Source of the DNA: Fidelibacterota bacterium | GTDB taxonomy: Bacteria > Marinisomatota > Marinisomatia > SCGC-AAA003-L08 > TMED6 | Reading direction: 5' to 3' | DNA length: 12,903 nt | Assembly (NCBI GenBank): GCA_014239355.1 | Contig: JAAZYZ010000054.1 | Coordinates: 1-12,903 of the forward strand | Shown: positions 6,292 to 12,903 of the stretch, piece after piece | How positions within the stretch are numbered: the stretch's first letter is position 1 | Layout of the letters: every line of letters begins with the position of its first letter | Translations under genes and position numbers: made by a program | Notes under the pieces: generated by a model | What the model was told of the DNA's origin: nothing | Database searches by the model: none | The model's input: only the letters and a program-made list of their open reading frames with translations

Positions 6292-8139
6292 ATGAGATAC
6301 TTGATGCTAGTACCCTTTATTATCATTCCAATATTGGTTAGCAACCAATTTAGTGATCCGACATTACTAATTAGAAGAACCTCATTATTTATAATAATCC
6401 CTTCTATTTTACTATTTTTTAACTTCAATAAAATAAATATCAATAAATCATCAGAATCTCAAATTAAATGGATATTTTTATTTTTTACCTTTATCCTTTA
6501 TTCATTAATTAGCTCTTATTTTACTGCAGTCAACTTTAATGAATCTATTTGGGGTATAGTTTACTTGGTAGGATGGTTAAGCATTGCTTTAACTATCATT
6601 TTATACGCAAATCAAGCTATTATGAATAACATATTAATTACTACATCATTTATTGGAGGGGGCTTATCTTTATTTTCATTATTACAAGCCTATGGATTAT
6701 TTGAAATTGAAAATTTTTCATCAACTAGCGCTACATTTATAAATAGAAATTTTTGGGGTATGTATCTATGCTTTGTAATTCCAGCTACAGTCTATAGTTC
6801 AATTGTATCATTAAATAAAAACCGATTAATTCATCTATTAATGTTTACTGTTTCTATATGTTCTCTTTTACATAATCGTTCTCGAGCTGCATGGCTTGGT
6901 ATTTTTATTAGTTTTATGCTACTAATTCTAATATTTAATAAATCAATTCTATTATGGATTAAAAAGTATTATCACAAAAAATATGTACATATGATTTCAG
7001 GGCTAATTTTAGGAATTATTTTTATATTTATCTACACAGAACCAGAAGTAGCTAATGCTCCTGAATATAAAAAAACAATCTGGTCTACTTTAACAACTTC
7101 AAATAAAAATATTTTAGCTGAAGAAGAACATAGAAATACTTTAGGAGAAAGAATTCCACTTTATTCAAGCACATTAAATATGATTAAAGATTACTCTATT
7201 ATTGGAGTTGGATATAATAATTGGAGGCTACAACACCCTTTTTATTATGGTAAGTATATTCATGATGATAACTATTTAAAATTAAATCAAAGACCACATA
7301 ATGATATTCTTTGGATTACATCAGAAGGTGGATTAGTTGGATTAATATTATTTATGGCTATAGTGCTTTTACCTATTATATTTACATTAAAAAATATTTT
7401 ACTAAAACCGAATGAAAAATATCGGCTAATCAATAGTTTTTTATTGATATCAATAGTCTGCATTCTTATTGAATCATTATTTGATTTTCCAAAACAAAGA
7501 ACAGTACCAAATTTATATATATGGTCTTTTTTAGGATATTTATCTATTCATATACCATCCAAAAAAAATCTTAATCAATATTACATGCATATTATTAAAA
7601 ATGCTTTACTTACTATTGCTATTTTAATTTCTATTTTTGGATATATGGACTATAAGTCAAACCAGCTTAGTCGTAAAATGCTACTTTTAAAAAGTCAGAA
7701 AGAATATGACCAGGCGATTTTAAATGGAAAACAATCTCTGCAATATGGAAAAACTGTAGATAATACAGGAACACCAATTAAATTCTATCTAGGTGTTTTA
7801 GAATATCAAAAAGGAAATGTTATAAATTCAGATAATTATTTTAAAAGTACGCTTAAAATTCATCCCTATCATTTAGGTGCTCTTGAAAATCATATGATTA
7901 TCAAAGCTAAATCAAATAACTTTGATGAAGCATTAAAAATAATGGATCGTTTAAGAAAACTATATCCAAAATACTATAGCCCTATTATAAAAATGATAAA
8001 ATTATATCTTCAACAAAATAATTTAGAAGAAGCAAATTTATTGATAGAGGTCACAAATTTTGATAATGCTACCCAAAGAATCAAGAAAACAGTAGATAAT
8101 TTAAAAAACTACATTATATTACAAAGTAGGCAAGATTAA
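6292..8139 (+). CDS. O-antigen ligase/polymerase-family (Wzy_C) membrane protein with TPR-like C-terminus
   Basis: This 615-aa polytopic inner-membrane protein has about 11-12 predicted hydrophobic helices between residues 1 and 450. A large periplasmic loop (about 250-335) ends in RPHNDILWITSEGGLVGL (334-351), the HN(D/E)xLxxxxExGxxGL signature of the WaaL/Wzy_C family. LHNRSRAAWLGIF (193-205) holds the conserved arginines thought to bind the lipid-linked sugar donor. Family members transfer or polymerise undecaprenyl-diphosphate-linked glycan onto lipid A core, onto another repeat unit, or onto protein. After the last helix (about 435-451), residues 460-610 are soluble and look like tetratricopeptide repeats (KEYDQAILNGKQSL, YHLGALENHMIIKAKSNNFDEAL). 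The ATG has no Shine-Dalgarno sequence. Ligase, polymerase and protein O-oligosaccharyltransferase cannot be told apart here. Confidence 0.85.
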   Translation: MRYLMLVPFIIIPILVSNQFSDPTLLIRRTSLFIIIPSILLFFNFNKININKSSESQIKWIFLFFTFILYSLISSYFTAVNFNESIWGIVYLVGWLSIALTIILYANQAIMNNILITTSFIGGGLSLFSLLQAYGLFEIENFSSTSATFINRNFWGMYLCFVIPATVYSSIVSLNKNRLIHLLMFTVSICSLLHNRSRAAWLGIFISFMLLILIFNKSILLWIKKYYHKKYVHMISGLILGIIFIFIYTEPEVANAPEYKKTIWSTLTTSNKNILAEEEHRNTLGERIPLYSSTLNMIKDYSIIGVGYNNWRLQHPFYYGKYIHDDNYLKLNQRPHNDILWITSEGGLVGLILFMAIVLLPIIFTLKNILLKPNEKYRLINSFLLISIVCILIESLFDFPKQRTVPNLYIWSFLGYLSIHIPSKKNLNQYYMHIIKNALLTIAILISIFGYMDYKSNQLSRKMLLLKSQKEYDQAILNGKQSLQYGKTVDNTGTPIKFYLGVLEYQKGNVINSDNYFKSTLKIHPYHLGALENHMIIKAKSNNFDEALKIMDRLRKLYPKYYSPIIKMIKLYLQQNNLEEANLLIEVTNFDNATQRIKKTVDNLKNYIILQSRQD

Positions 8140-8170
8140 TTTATATATAGAAAAATCTTTGATATATAAC

Positions 8171-8208
8171 AAAAAAAGATGTATTTTTCATGCCTGTACG
8201 TTTTTTTT
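8171..8208 (+). terminator. Possible Rho-independent terminator after the O-antigen ligase-like gene
   Basis: The A run 8171-8177 with GATGTA (8178-8183) can pair with TACG plus the T run (8197-8208) through a 12-13 bp stem with two G-U wobbles and a 13-nt loop, ending in eight Ts. It lies 32 nt after the stop codon. GC content in the stem is low, so the call is tentative. Confidence 0.4.
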
Positions 8209-8291
8209 AAAAGTATTTTAGAAAGGCTCCTTATAAAAATCTACTATTTTAGATTAATTTAAGGATAAACTTAAAAGAGGAAAAAAGTTAT

Positions 8292-9152
8292 ATGAATAAA
8301 CTATATATATTTATGTTATCTTTCTCGCTAATTTTTAGTGCTGCTGGAATTGTAGAAATCAATCCAGATAATGGAGAAGCAGGAGCAGATTTAACTGTTG
8401 AATTAATAGCTAGTGGTGTTAATTTTTATGATTTTTATGATGGTTACACATCTGTTGTAAATGAAATTAATTTTTATCCAGAAGGAGTTAATGTTGAATC
8501 TTTTTCTGTTTCATCTGCTAACTCATTAACACTTAATCTTAATATTGATAAAATACCTGCGGCCATGTTTGATGTTCAGCTTATAGGTAGTTTTTACGAT
8601 CAATATGATGAATATTTTTATGATCCATATAGCTATGAAGCTAATAAATCTGATGCGTTTTATGTTAGTTCCAACAACCCTCTTTTAGTGGCTAATGGAC
8701 CTAGTGATTTTGGTGAAGTTAATGTAGGAGACTCTTATCAAATTGATGCAAGTGCTTACAATCCTTCTACTGTTAACCTAGAAATTTATGGTATTTCTAT
8801 GTCAAATAGTGATTATACTATTGATTATAACTCAATAGTAGATCCAGGGGAGACTCAATCATGGGCAATAACTTTTAGCCCCTCTTCAGCTGGTGAACAA
8901 AATAATACTATGACTATATATAGTAATGATGAATTTGACCCAGCACAAGTATTCCAAATGACTGGTTCTGGTTTTGCAATATTAGGCGACATGAACAGTG
9001 ATGGCACATTAAATATTTTAGATATTGTGGCATTAATTGGATATGTATTTAATGATAATACAAGCCCTGATGCTGACTTAAATGGTGATGGAACCGTTAA
9101 TATCGTAGATGTAGTGATGTTAGTGAACTTAGTTCTTAATTGGGGATTTTAA
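8292..9152 (+). CDS. Secreted Ig-fold (ASH-like) protein with C-terminal dockerin-like module
   Basis: This 286-aa exported protein has a signal peptide ending near A17/A18. An N-terminal beta domain (about 20-125) opens with IVEINPDNGEAGADLTVEL, which resembles the start of IPT/TIG-type domains (xVxPxxGxxGxxxTV), and carries a Tyr/Asp-rich stretch (101-116). Residues about 130-227 look like an ASH/choice-of-anchor-D Ig fold (LDFGxVxVG-type start at DFGEVNVG, FSPSSAGEQNNTMTIYSND, MTGSG). Residues 231-286 form a two-repeat dockerin-like domain with Ca-loop residues GDMNSDGTLNILD and ADLNGDGTVNIVD. AGAGG-like SD AGAGG (8276-8280) precedes the ATG. It is flanked by a weak terminator upstream and a strong one downstream, so it is probably a single-gene unit. 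No enzymatic motif is seen; a structural or adhesive surface role is inference. Confidence 0.85.
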   Translation: MNKLYIFMLSFSLIFSAAGIVEINPDNGEAGADLTVELIASGVNFYDFYDGYTSVVNEINFYPEGVNVESFSVSSANSLTLNLNIDKIPAAMFDVQLIGSFYDQYDEYFYDPYSYEANKSDAFYVSSNNPLLVANGPSDFGEVNVGDSYQIDASAYNPSTVNLEIYGISMSNSDYTIDYNSIVDPGETQSWAITFSPSSAGEQNNTMTIYSNDEFDPAQVFQMTGSGFAILGDMNSDGTLNILDIVALIGYVFNDNTSPDADLNGDGTVNIVDVVMLVNLVLNWGF

Positions 9153-9184
9153 TTACTCCTACTTTAAAATAAATTTAAACTATT

Positions 9185-9218
9185 GAAAACCTCATCAAAT
9201 TGATGAGGTTTTCTTTTA
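9185..9218 (+). terminator. Rho-independent terminator after the dockerin-tailed protein gene
   Basis: An inverted repeat with 14-nt arms, GAAAACCTCATCAA (9185-9198) and TTGATGAGGTTTTC (9200-9213), has one central base. The usable hairpin is an AAAACCTCATC/GATGAGGTTTT stem with a short AT loop, followed by TTTTCTTTT. It lies 33 nt after the stop and is nearly symmetrical, so it could act on both strands. Confidence 0.9.
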
Positions 9219-9229
9219 ATACTTAGAAT

Positions 9230-9670
9230 ATGTTAAACAATAAAAAATATCTATTTTCAATACCCTTAATGATAATGGGAATTATTATGATATTCTTAGG
9301 CTTAAGATGGATGTTTGTAGAACAACCTTGGATGCTGGATAAAGTAGCTAATGAAGAGCGCTTAGGTATGTCATTTGATAAACTTTTTGAACCAAATATC
9401 AATAATACCCTTCCAGGATATCTAAGACAAATTTATAGGTTTTTTGGATTATGGGTTATGATTATAGGTTTATTTATAACATCTTTTTCAAGACCGAGTA
9501 TTATCAATGATAAAGAGATTAGAATTAGCTTAATGTTCTGTATTGGCATAATGGTTTGCTTAGCATTAATTCTAGCTCATATATTAATTCCTAGCTCTCC
9601 ATTTATCTATTTAGGTTGGTTTTTAGTATTAATGTATTGTGTGTCTGCTTTAAATTATAAAAAATTCTAA
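9230..9670 (+). CDS. Small four-helix integral membrane protein of unknown function
   Basis: This 146-aa protein has four predicted transmembrane helices (about 8-25, 71-87, 99-119 and 124-141). An amphipathic, partly charged segment sits between helices 1 and 2 (about 26-70: FVEQPWMLDKVANEERLG, then SFDKLFEPN and GYLRQIYRFFGLW). I do not recognise the family; the layout is broadly like small DUF-type four-helix membrane proteins. The ATG lies only a dozen bases after the terminator of the preceding gene and has no Shine-Dalgarno sequence. Its promoter would have to overlap the terminator, or transcription comes from read-through. It ends 5 bp from the convergent sugar dehydrogenase gene, with no terminator between them. 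Confidence 0.75.
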   Translation: MLNNKKYLFSIPLMIMGIIMIFLGLRWMFVEQPWMLDKVANEERLGMSFDKLFEPNINNTLPGYLRQIYRFFGLWVMIIGLFITSFSRPSIINDKEIRISLMFCIGIMVCLALILAHILIPSSPFIYLGWFLVLMYCVSALNYKKF

Positions 9671-9675
9671 TCTTC

Positions 9676-10854
9676 TTATTTAGTAATAGAATATACATCA
9701 CCTGAATAATCTATTAAATAAAGCTCACCGTTTTCATCTTCACCAAAAGATGAAAGATAAAATTCTGTTTTATTCATAGCTTTTAAAAGTTCATCTGTAT
9801 GATTAATTAACGAAATATCTCCATTATTAGTTTCTAAGCTCCATACTTTGCCTGTACAATAATCCCCAAAAAAGTATCGACCATATAAAGTAGCTTTATT
9901 TTTCCCTCTATAAACATATCCTCCTGTAACACTACATCCATGCATATCAGGCTGGTCCCACCCTATAATTGTTTTAGCATAATTAGCATCATTTGGATAT
10001 TCAAATATAGGTAAAACTATCCCTTTAGAATTACAATCTTGATTATCTTCACCATAACAATGGTTACCTTCCATCATATTCCAACCAAAATTCAATCCTC
10101 CAGAGCTATCAAAAGATTGATAATCAATTTCTTCCCATTGATTTTGACCAACATCTCCCATATATAGATCACCATTTTCTTTATCAAATGAAAATCTCCA
10201 AACATTTCTCAAACCATAATGCCATATTTCGTTTTTAATATTTTTTTGATTATAAAAAGGATTATCTTCAGGTATACTATATTCAGGTCCTTTATTTACA
10301 TCAATTCTAATAATAGTACCAAATAAATTAGACAAATCTTGAGCTCTTTCTTCAGGATCACCTGCAGAGCCACCATCTCCAATAGAAATATATAAATATC
10401 CATCAGGACCAAATTCTAAAAAACCACCATTATGATTCATATAAGGTTGTTCAAATTGTAATAAAACTTCTTCAGAATCCGAATTACCTAAATTGTTTTT
10501 TGATTTGAAACGCGATATAGTTGTATACCCATCTTGGTTTACATAATTTAAATAAAAATTATTATTATTATCAAAATTTGGATCAAATGCTAAACCTAAT
10601 AGACCTCTTTCGTCTGCTGGATACCAAGTTTGATGCACTCTATCTGAAATATCCATAAAAGGTTTATCTTGTATTTGTTTATTCTTGATAATTTTTATAA
10701 TGCCATCTTGTTCAAGAATTAATAATATATTATTATTTTTAGGATAATTTGTGATATATAGAGGTTGATCAAAACCAGAAGCAATCAAATTTGCTTCTAA
10801 TTGTGAGATTAAAAAATTGAATTGTAAAAAAAATATTATTAAATATTTACCCAA
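9676..10854 (-). CDS. Exported PQQ-dependent glucose/sorbosone dehydrogenase-family protein
   Basis: This 392-aa protein has a signal peptide (about 1-18) and a single six-bladed propeller of the GSDH (soluble aldose dehydrogenase) family. Family signatures are PADERGLLGLAFDPNF (79-94), NHNGGFLEFGPDGYLYISIGDGG (parts of 140-162), GDPEERAQD (165-173), WHYGLRNVWRFSF (211-223), GDVGQNQWEEID (233-244), GGLNFGWN (252-259) and GGYVYRG (311-317). H141 corresponds to the catalytic base that abstracts the sugar hydroxyl proton, and R216 to the PQQ-contacting arginine, so oxidation of a sugar with PQQ is plausible. The annotated start is TTG. An in-frame ATT at 10869, overlapping the upstream stop, would give the signal-peptide start M-KKIILGKYL. 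No anchoring tail is present. It follows the LRR/dockerin gene by 10 bp, likely in one transcript. The substrate is unknown. Confidence 0.88.
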   Translation of the reverse strand: MGKYLIIFFLQFNFLISQLEANLIASGFDQPLYITNYPKNNNILLILEQDGIIKIIKNKQIQDKPFMDISDRVHQTWYPADERGLLGLAFDPNFDNNNNFYLNYVNQDGYTTISRFKSKNNLGNSDSEEVLLQFEQPYMNHNGGFLEFGPDGYLYISIGDGGSAGDPEERAQDLSNLFGTIIRIDVNKGPEYSIPEDNPFYNQKNIKNEIWHYGLRNVWRFSFDKENGDLYMGDVGQNQWEEIDYQSFDSSGGLNFGWNMMEGNHCYGEDNQDCNSKGIVLPIFEYPNDANYAKTIIGWDQPDMHGCSVTGGYVYRGKNKATLYGRYFFGDYCTGKVWSLETNNGDISLINHTDELLKAMNKTEFYLSSFGEDENGELYLIDYSGDVYSITK

Positions 10855-10864
10855 AATTATTTTT

Positions 10865-11776
10865 TTAATTTGAACCTAATATAATATTTATAATAGCTAT
10901 AATATCTAAGACATTAGAAATCTGATCGTTATTTATATCTGAACATTCATCACAATTATTATCTAGAATACAATTGATTATTATAATGATATCTTGAATA
11001 TTAGTTTGATCATCAAAATTTAAATCTCCAGGGATTGAACTACATTCTTCACAGTCAGGTAATTCATCTTCATAACAAATAAGATTACAGCTAGTACTTG
11101 ATTCCCCATCATCACACCACCCATCTCCAATCCAGTCTTCTGGACAACAATCACCATCACCATTACAGTCTTCAACATAACCTTCATCACAATATAAACA
11201 TTCTGATGTGTCTTGATACCAAAAATCACCTTGTGCTATACATTCTGGATAGGGAGGACATAGTCTATTCCCAGTTAAATCAAATTCCAAATAATCTGAA
11301 TTATCTGTATTTAAATCACATATTGTTTCAGGGACAAGTCCACTTAGATAATTATATTCTAAACGTAGAGTATGAATTTCAGTTAAATTATTTATTTCAT
11401 AAGGGATAGGGCCTGATAATTGACAATAAATATAAGCACCACACATAATACCTTTTAATCTCCCATCTTCCCAGTCTTGAATCCCAAGTTCTAAAGGCTC
11501 TACAATTCCATTTCCATTAGAAAAATTATAGGATATACCATCAATTATTTGCCAAAACCAAGAGTCTGAATCATCCATATAGGGATTTGGAGAACCGCAA
11601 TATGCATCGTTATCTCCACACCCTAAATCAATATTACTTTGATAACTATTATCAATAAATTGTTGTAATACATTAATATCATCTTCAAAAAAACATAAAT
11701 TATTTATTTCAATATACCCCTCATCACAAGGATATATCATATAAACTAAAGTTAATATTGATAAAAAATATTTCAT
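10865..11776 (-). CDS. Secreted Cys-rich protein with LRR segment and C-terminal dockerin-like module
   Basis: This 303-aa protein has a signal peptide ending around residue 16 (YP|CDEG). An acidic, aromatic Cys-containing region (17-115) is followed by plant-type leucine-rich repeats (about 118-172: QLSGPIPYEINNLTEIHTL, LEYNYLSGLVPETICDL, FDLTGNRLC). Residues 193-245 are Cys-rich and include DCNGDGDCCPEDWIGDGWC (203-221) and CDDGESSTSC, a short module recalling LNR/Notch-type Ca-binding loops. Residues 249-303 form a two-repeat dockerin-like domain (GDLNFDDQTNIQD, SDINNDQISNVLD), unusual in having cysteines C269, C275 and C278 at the repeat junction. No catalytic motif is seen, so a binding or structural surface role is inferred. 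The start ATG at 11776 lacks a Shine-Dalgarno sequence. The PQQ-type dehydrogenase gene follows by 10 bp. Confidence 0.85.
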   Translation of the reverse strand: MKYFLSILTLVYMIYPCDEGYIEINNLCFFEDDINVLQQFIDNSYQSNIDLGCGDNDAYCGSPNPYMDDSDSWFWQIIDGISYNFSNGNGIVEPLELGIQDWEDGRLKGIMCGAYIYCQLSGPIPYEINNLTEIHTLRLEYNYLSGLVPETICDLNTDNSDYLEFDLTGNRLCPPYPECIAQGDFWYQDTSECLYCDEGYVEDCNGDGDCCPEDWIGDGWCDDGESSTSCNLICYEDELPDCEECSSIPGDLNFDDQTNIQDIIIIINCILDNNCDECSDINNDQISNVLDIIAIINIILGSN

Positions 11777-11875
11777 AAATAAAATTTACTAAACTTTTTA
11801 ATTTATAAATATTAGTATTATTATACGTTATGTAACAAAATACATATATAATTTATATAGAGGAATTAGAAGAGT
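11777..11875. promoter_or_regulatory. Divergent promoter region with two TATAAT hexamers
   Basis: This 99-bp gap lies between the divergent LRR/dockerin and nitroreductase genes. A perfect TATAAT on the plus strand (11847-11852) lies about 24 bp before the nitroreductase ATG, with Shine-Dalgarno-like AGAGGA at 11859-11864 between them. A minus-strand TATAAT (ATTATA at 11820-11825) could serve the other direction. Neither has a good -35 element, which is usual for this kind of genome, and TATAAT is cheap in AT-rich DNA. Confidence 0.4.
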
Positions 11876-12583
11876 ATGGATTTTTTTGATTTAGTTAATA
11901 AAAGACGTTCAATAAGAAAATTTACTGATGAAGAAGTACCAGAAGAAGTAATTGAAAAATCTCTAAAAGCTGCATTGCTTGCTGCAAATTCATCAAATTT
12001 ACAGCCATGGGAATTCTATTGGATAAAAGATAAAAATAAAAAAGAAGAACTTATTAAAGCGTGCTTTTCTCAAAATGCCGCAAAGACAGCCAAAGAACTT
12101 ATCGTTGCTGTATCAAGAATAGATACATGGAAGAGAAATCGAGATTTAGTCACTAGTCATTACAAATCTAAAGATCAATTATTACCTGTAGTTGAAAAAT
12201 ACTATAATACTTTAGTACCTCTTCAGTACTATTATGACCCATTTGGTATATCATCAATTATAAGAAAAATAATTTTATTCTTTTTTAGTATTATTGGCTT
12301 TTTTAAGCCTATTTCACGAGGGCCATCTAGCAAACATGAATTATTTGAAATCGTTACAAAAACTACTGCACTTGCATGCCAAAATATTATGATGTCTTTA
12401 GTTGCACAAGGCTATGATTCATGCCCAATGGAAGGTTTCGATAAAGCAAGAGTAAAAAAGATACTAAACCTAAATAACAAATCTCATGTTGTGATGGTAT
12501 TAGGCATTGGGAAAAGAGATCCTAAAGGTATTTATGGGGATAGATTCCGAATTGATGAAGATTTAGTTATCAAAAAAATATAA
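11876..12583 (+). CDS. Nitroreductase-family FMN-dependent NAD(P)H oxidoreductase
   Basis: This 235-aa flavoprotein is predicted to be cytoplasmic. The N-terminal KRRSIRKFTDEEVP (9-22) is the classic FMN-phosphate-binding start, followed by AANSSNLQPWEFYWI (36-50). The C-terminal part has GYDSCPMEGFD (179-189) and VVMVLGIGKRDPKGIYGDRFR (parts of 205-225), typical of the FMN- and substrate-side loops. Family members reduce nitroaromatics, quinones, enones or flavins using NAD(P)H, and the physiological substrate cannot be told here. Residues 90-155 form a longer central insertion than in minimal nitroreductases, with a hydrophobic stretch IIRKIILFFFSIIGFF (128-143) that may contact a membrane or cover the active site. 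The start is supported by AGAGGA 11 nt upstream. It is convergent with the next gene, with an 11-bp gap. Confidence 0.9.
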   Translation: MDFFDLVNKRRSIRKFTDEEVPEEVIEKSLKAALLAANSSNLQPWEFYWIKDKNKKEELIKACFSQNAAKTAKELIVAVSRIDTWKRNRDLVTSHYKSKDQLLPVVEKYYNTLVPLQYYYDPFGISSIIRKIILFFFSIIGFFKPISRGPSSKHELFEIVTKTTALACQNIMMSLVAQGYDSCPMEGFDKARVKKILNLNNKSHVVMVLGIGKRDPKGIYGDRFRIDEDLVIKKI

Positions 12584-12594
12584 AATAATAATTA

Positions 12595-12897
12595 TTAATT
12601 TAAATATTTTAAAAATTGCATAATCGATAAAGCATCAAACCATTGATTAAAAAATAATTTAAATTGACTTTTATTTTTGGCATTATTTTTAAATTTATAA
12701 AGCATATTATCAATATCTTTTTTGTTGAGAAAAGCTATACTTCTAATGTCTAATTCTTGATTTAATTTTTTAATTATAGCCTCATTATTTAACATCCAAC
12801 TTTGATCTATAATATTATTAATTTTTTTTATTTCATTATATGAGTAATTAGAAAAATCTAAATTTTTGAATGCTTTATTTTTAGAATACTCATCCAT
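12595..12897 (-). CDS. Unrecognised small protein, possibly N-terminally truncated by the window edge
   Basis: This frame encodes about 100 aa from an ATG at 12897. The frame stays open upstream to the window end (codons AGA, TTT), so the true start may lie outside. The protein is Lys/Asn/Ile-rich with predicted helices. It has no signal peptide, membrane helix, Cys motif or recognisable domain. An aromatic C-terminal segment (FKLFFNQWFDALSIMQFLKYL, about 79-99) is amphipathic. It converges on the nitroreductase gene with an 11-bp gap. Base composition is like its neighbours and gives no sign of transfer. It could also be a chance open frame in AT-rich DNA, although its length and tidy spacing argue for a gene. 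Confidence 0.55.
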   Translation of the reverse strand: MDEYSKNKAFKNLDFSNYSYNEIKKINNIIDQSWMLNNEAIIKKLNQELDIRSIAFLNKKDIDNMLYKFKNNAKNKSQFKLFFNQWFDALSIMQFLKYLN

Positions 12898-12903
12898 TCT
12901 AAA

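Noticed and set aside
11020..11229. Minus-strand 69-codon Met/Val-rich open frame
   Set aside because: It lies out of frame inside the LRR/dockerin gene; its composition is a frame-shift artefact of the Asp-rich codons.
11098..11409. Plus-strand His-rich open frame of 103 codons, looking like a metal-binding protein
   Set aside because: It is antisense to the LRR/dockerin gene. The His runs come from complementary GATG/ATGATG-type sequence encoding Asp-rich loops on the real strand.

Overview
The window is AT-rich DNA from a bacterium of the FCB superphylum, most likely a marine Marinimicrobia (SAR406-type) lineage. The reasons are: a type IX secretion (T9SS)-style C-terminal sorting domain with a YPNPFNP motif; dockerin-like C-terminal modules of the form GDxNxDxxxNIxDIxxLxxxIL on three secreted proteins; Cys-rich secreted proteins full of Asp and Asn; a TonB receptor with an N-terminal carboxypeptidase-regulatory-like domain; and several genes without a Shine-Dalgarno sequence. 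The phylum call is inference from these features, not from a marker gene.

Layout. Positions 1-139 hold two tandem tRNA-Ser genes (the first cut by the window edge), followed by a terminator that is probably shared with a convergent greA-type gene (211-684, minus). From 736 to 6158 the minus strand carries four exported-protein genes. In transcription order they are a Cys-rich protein with a T9SS sorting domain, a TonB-dependent receptor with haem-receptor motifs, a HmuY-family lipoprotein overlapping the receptor gene by 14 bp, and, after a 73 bp gap, an arylsulfotransferase-like beta-propeller with a dockerin-like tail. A 9-5-9 perfect inverted repeat resembling a Fur box lies just upstream of the first of these. 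The plus strand then carries an O-antigen ligase/polymerase-family membrane protein with a TPR-like tail (6292-8139), a secreted dockerin-tailed protein (8292-9152) with a strong terminator, and a small four-helix membrane protein (9230-9670). On the minus strand a Cys-rich LRR/dockerin protein (10865-11776) lies 10 bp upstream of a PQQ-type sugar dehydrogenase (9676-10854). Finally come a nitroreductase-family protein (11876-12583, plus) and an unrecognised small gene (12595-12897, minus) that may be cut by the window edge.

How they fit together. The best-supported functional unit is the haem uptake locus at 2660-6158: an outer-membrane receptor, a surface haem-binding lipoprotein and an extra secreted Cys-rich protein, probably under iron control. 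Much of the rest concerns the cell surface: dockerin-tailed extracellular proteins, a glycan ligase or polymerase, and a periplasmic or secreted sugar dehydrogenase. I see no CRISPR array, insertion sequence, prophage or toxin-antitoxin pair. The most novel point is the make-up of the haem locus, followed by dockerin-like tails and a T9SS tail side by side with no cohesin in view.
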